Shown here piece by piece: positions 61,827 through 64,000 of a DNA stretch of 64,000 nt (position 1 is its first letter; the number at the start of each line of letters is the position of its first letter). A program made the translations under genes and the position numbers. Source of the DNA: Halorussus halobius (GTDB lineage Archaea; Halobacteriota; Halobacteria; Halobacteriales; Haladaptataceae); NCBI RefSeq assembly GCF_004765805.1, contig NZ_ML219773.1:124001-188000 (forward strand), read 5' to 3'. The notes beneath the pieces are model-generated. The model saw only the letters and a program-made list of their open reading frames with translations. It was not told the origin of the DNA and did not search any database.

Positions 61827-62000
61827 CGCGCCCGACCCGCGCCCGAACGGTCGGCCCGCGCGTGCCGGACACGTCCCTCGGCCCGGAGTCCCGTTCGGGT
61901 CGGAGCCACCCGTTCGACCCGGACCGCTCGCGCTCGGCCCGGAGCCGGCCGAGTCGCAGGTCGTAGGTTACTTACCCTCTGGCGGGCCTAGACGTACGTA

Positions 62001-63239
62001 ATGAGCGAGGAGGGCGAGCCGTCCGACAGGAAGAAGTACGAGTTCCGGAAGGTCATCGAGGACCTGAAGGACTACGAGGGGTCCGGAACTCAACTCGTCA
62101 CCATCTACATCCCGGCGGACAAACAGGTCAGCGACGTGGTGGCCCACGTCACCCAGGAGCACAGCGAGGCGAGCAACATCAAGTCCAAGCAGACCCGGAC
62201 CAACGTCCAGGACGCGCTGACGTCCATCAAGGACCGCCTGCGCTACTACGACACCTTCCCGCCCGAGAACGGCACGGTGCTGTTCAGCGGGGCCATCGAC
62301 ACCGGCGGCGGCCGGACCGACATGATAACGAAGGTCCTGGACAGCCCGCCCGAACCCATCCAGTCGTTCCGCTACCACTGCGACTCCGAGTTTTTGACCG
62401 AGCCCCTGGAGAACATGATGGCCGACAAGGGGCTGTACGGCCTCGTCGTCCTCGACCGCCGCGAGGCCAACGTCGGCTGGCTGAAGGGCAAGCGCGTCGA
62501 GCCGGTCAAGTCGGCGTCGTCGCTCGTGCCGGGCAAACAGCGCAAGGGCGGCCAGTCCGCCCAGCGGTTCGCCCGCCTGCGTCTGGAGGCCATCGACAAC
62601 TTCTATCAGGAGGTCGCCGAGATGGCAAACGAACTGTTCGTGCCCGAGCGCGGCGAGATGGACGGCGTGCTCGTGGGCGGCCCCTCGCCGACCAAAGACG
62701 AGTTCCTCGACGGCGACTACCTCCACCACGAGATTCAGGACAAGGTCATCGGGAAGTTCGACGTGGCCTACACCGACGAGTCGGGCCTCTACGACCTCGT
62801 CGACAGCGCCCAGGAGGCGCTGGCCGACGCCGAGGTGATGAAGGACAAGCGCGAGATGGAGGAGTTCTTCGCGGAGCTCAACGGCGGCGAACTCGCCACC
62901 TACGGCTTCGAGCCGACCCGGCGCAACCTCGTGATGGGGTCGGTCGACCGCCTCCTGCTCAGCGAGGACCTCCGCAAGGACGTGGTGGTCTACGACTGCG
63001 GGGACCAAGAGGAGTTCGAGTTCGTCGACCAGCGCGCGGACACGCCGGCCCACACCTGCGACGACGGCTCGGAGGCCGAGGTGGCCGAGCGCGAGGACGC
63101 CATCGAGCACCTGATGAACATCGCCGACCAGCGCGGCACCGAGACCAAGTTCATCTCCACCGACTTCGAGAAGGGCGAGCAGTTGCAGTCGGCGTTCGGC
63201 GGCGTCGCCGGAATTTTGCGCTACTCGACCGGCGTGTAA
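62001..63239 (+). CDS. prf1: Peptide chain release factor aRF1
   Basis: Recognises all three stop codons and triggers peptide release. The 412 residues match archaeal aRF1. The NIKS stop-codon motif is at 59-62 (EASNIKSKQTR) and the GGQ catalytic motif at 183-185 (KGGQSAQRFARLR). The C-terminal domain includes the two Cys pairs (YDCGD and HTCDDGS, about 330-357). The start is ATG; a TATA-like TTACTTAC lies about 30 nt upstream. Confidence 0.97.
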   Translation: MSEEGEPSDRKKYEFRKVIEDLKDYEGSGTQLVTIYIPADKQVSDVVAHVTQEHSEASNIKSKQTRTNVQDALTSIKDRLRYYDTFPPENGTVLFSGAIDTGGGRTDMITKVLDSPPEPIQSFRYHCDSEFLTEPLENMMADKGLYGLVVLDRREANVGWLKGKRVEPVKSASSLVPGKQRKGGQSAQRFARLRLEAIDNFYQEVAEMANELFVPERGEMDGVLVGGPSPTKDEFLDGDYLHHEIQDKVIGKFDVAYTDESGLYDLVDSAQEALADAEVMKDKREMEEFFAELNGGELATYGFEPTRRNLVMGSVDRLLLSEDLRKDVVVYDCGDQEEFEFVDQRADTPAHTCDDGSEAEVAEREDAIEHLMNIADQRGTETKFISTDFEKGEQLQSAFGGVAGILRYSTGV

Positions 63240-63356
63240 ACTCGCGTCTCGCCCTTTGACGCCGCTCCGACGATTTAAATCGTCCTTCCTCCGACGTCGA
63301 CGGTTTCTCTAGTCTCCGCGAAAAGCTGCTCGCTCACGTCCGTTCGCTCGCAGTCC

Positions 63357-64000
63357 TCACGCCAGCGGTGTGCGCTCGACGACTTGCCCGTCGTAACTCG
63401 GGTACTGCTCGACGATTTCGCCCTCCTCGACGTCGCCCTCGTCGACCATCTCTTCGAGCAGCCACCACGCTAACTCGACGTGGTCGGACTTGACGGTGTA
63501 GAACTCCTCGGGCACGCCCAGTTCCTCGAACCGCTCCTCGGCCTCCCACGTCTTGCCGTAGACCAGCGTGCCGTCGTCGGTCACGTCGTCGAACGCCCGG
63601 CGGACGTTCCGGGCCATGCGCTTGAGCCGGTTGCGGTGCTGGGCGGCGTCCTTGAACACGGAGGTACAGAAGTAGACGCGCTCGTGGTCGCCCATCTCGT
63701 CGAGAATCTCCTTCGAGCCTTCCACCGCGCTCATGTGGCCGTCCTGGAGTTCGTAGCCCTCCTCTTGCATCCGGCGGAAGTTCCCATCGCTCATCTCGAA
63801 CTCGTTGATGTTGCAGAAGTCGGCCGCGCCCTCGTCGAGGAAGTCGAGGAACTCCCGTTCGGCCCGGATGCCCGGAATCTCGAACGCGGGGGTCAACCCC
63901 TCCTCGCGGGCGACGTAGAGGATGTCCTCCCACTCGGTGCCGTGGAGGTCGCCCCACTGTTCGAGCGGCGGGTGGAACCGAATCTCGTCGAGGCCGGCCT
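63357..64000 (-). CDS. Radical SAM protein, C-terminal part (truncated by window end)
   Basis: The gene enters from the right edge on the minus strand; its N-terminus with the CxxxCxxC cluster motif lies beyond 64000. Visible sequence starts AGLDEIRFHPPLEQWGDLHG and continues through TPAFEIPGIRAEREFLDFL, INEFEMSDGNFRRMQEEGYE and a segment with ERVYFCTSVFKDAAQHRNRLKRMA, ending at TPLA. It is the archaeal radical SAM protein type with a C-terminal substrate domain. The reading frame is open to the edge. Function is not assigned. It is convergent with prf1. Confidence 0.8.
   Translation of the reverse strand, partial: AGLDEIRFHPPLEQWGDLHGTEWEDILYVAREEGLTPAFEIPGIRAEREFLDFLDEGAADFCNINEFEMSDGNFRRMQEEGYELQDGHMSAVEGSKEILDEMGDHERVYFCTSVFKDAAQHRNRLKRMARNVRRAFDDVTDDGTLVYGKTWEAEERFEELGVPEEFYTVKSDHVELAWWLLEEMVDEGDVEEGEIVEQYPSYDGQVVERTPLA

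Overview
The window is high-GC DNA from a haloarchaeon (class Halobacteria). The evidence is acidic, Asp/Glu-rich proteins throughout, a group II chaperonin with a GGM tail, archaeal release factor aRF1, CarS of archaeal ether-lipid synthesis, tRNA-modifying TiaS and Taw1, RbkR/RibK, Tat-type lipoproteins, HTH-10 and HalX regulators, and TATA boxes about 26-30 nt before start codons, which is typical of leaderless halophile transcripts. The genus cannot be fixed from the sequence.

Layout. 0-6.7 kb: thermosome, a hairpin-rich tRNA-like mosaic, tRNA-Ser(GGA), RidA, threonine ammonia-lyase and a PhoU/TrkA-C protein. 7-11.8 kb: a CHAT (caspase-like) protease-domain protein, an AT-rich gap, a DUF7504-like protein, dispersed structured element copy A and an AstE/AspA-like zinc hydrolase. 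11.9-18.1 kb: a PAS/GAF/HTH-10 regulator, a HalX response regulator with a palindromic upstream site, a threonine-synthase-like enzyme, a Nudix hydrolase and TiaS. 18.2-26 kb: a membrane protein, a halocin C8-like microhalocin precursor, an HTH regulator, a glutaredoxin, a HEPN/MNT toxin-antitoxin pair, an arylsulfotransferase-family protein and an HTH/TumE-like pair. 25.9-36 kb: purine permease, GfcR, PyrE, HxlR, CarS, proline dehydrogenase, DUF502, GNAT, IlvE, dispersed element copy C, and RibB plus RbkR. 35.7-39.5 kb: two genes behind identical iron-box-like operators (a flavoprotein and a siderophore-binding lipoprotein), then an AT-richer divergent pair of unknown function. 39.5-49.8 kb: Taw1, a phosphoesterase and a complete oligopeptide ABC operon. 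49.8-53.2 kb: two decayed genes around an ABC-2 exporter. 53.3-58 kb: a Tat-exported PQQ propeller fused to a pseudokinase, ArgS, and a DUF433/DUF5615 toxin-antitoxin pair whose toxin is frameshifted. 58-64 kb: a MinD4-like ATPase divergent from a chemoreceptor, aRF1, and a truncated radical-SAM gene.

The most novel signal is non-coding. At 10.5-10.7 kb and 33.5-33.95 kb, 48-54-bp tandem repeats are followed by a hairpin in which both stems differ in sequence between the copies but keep pairing, around a conserved A/GGG internal loop. This is covariation expected of a structured RNA. A related downstream module recurs alone at 23.2 kb. Other notable items are the halocin precursor, the CHAT protein, the paired iron boxes, the pseudokinase sensor and the MinD4/chemoreceptor pairing.
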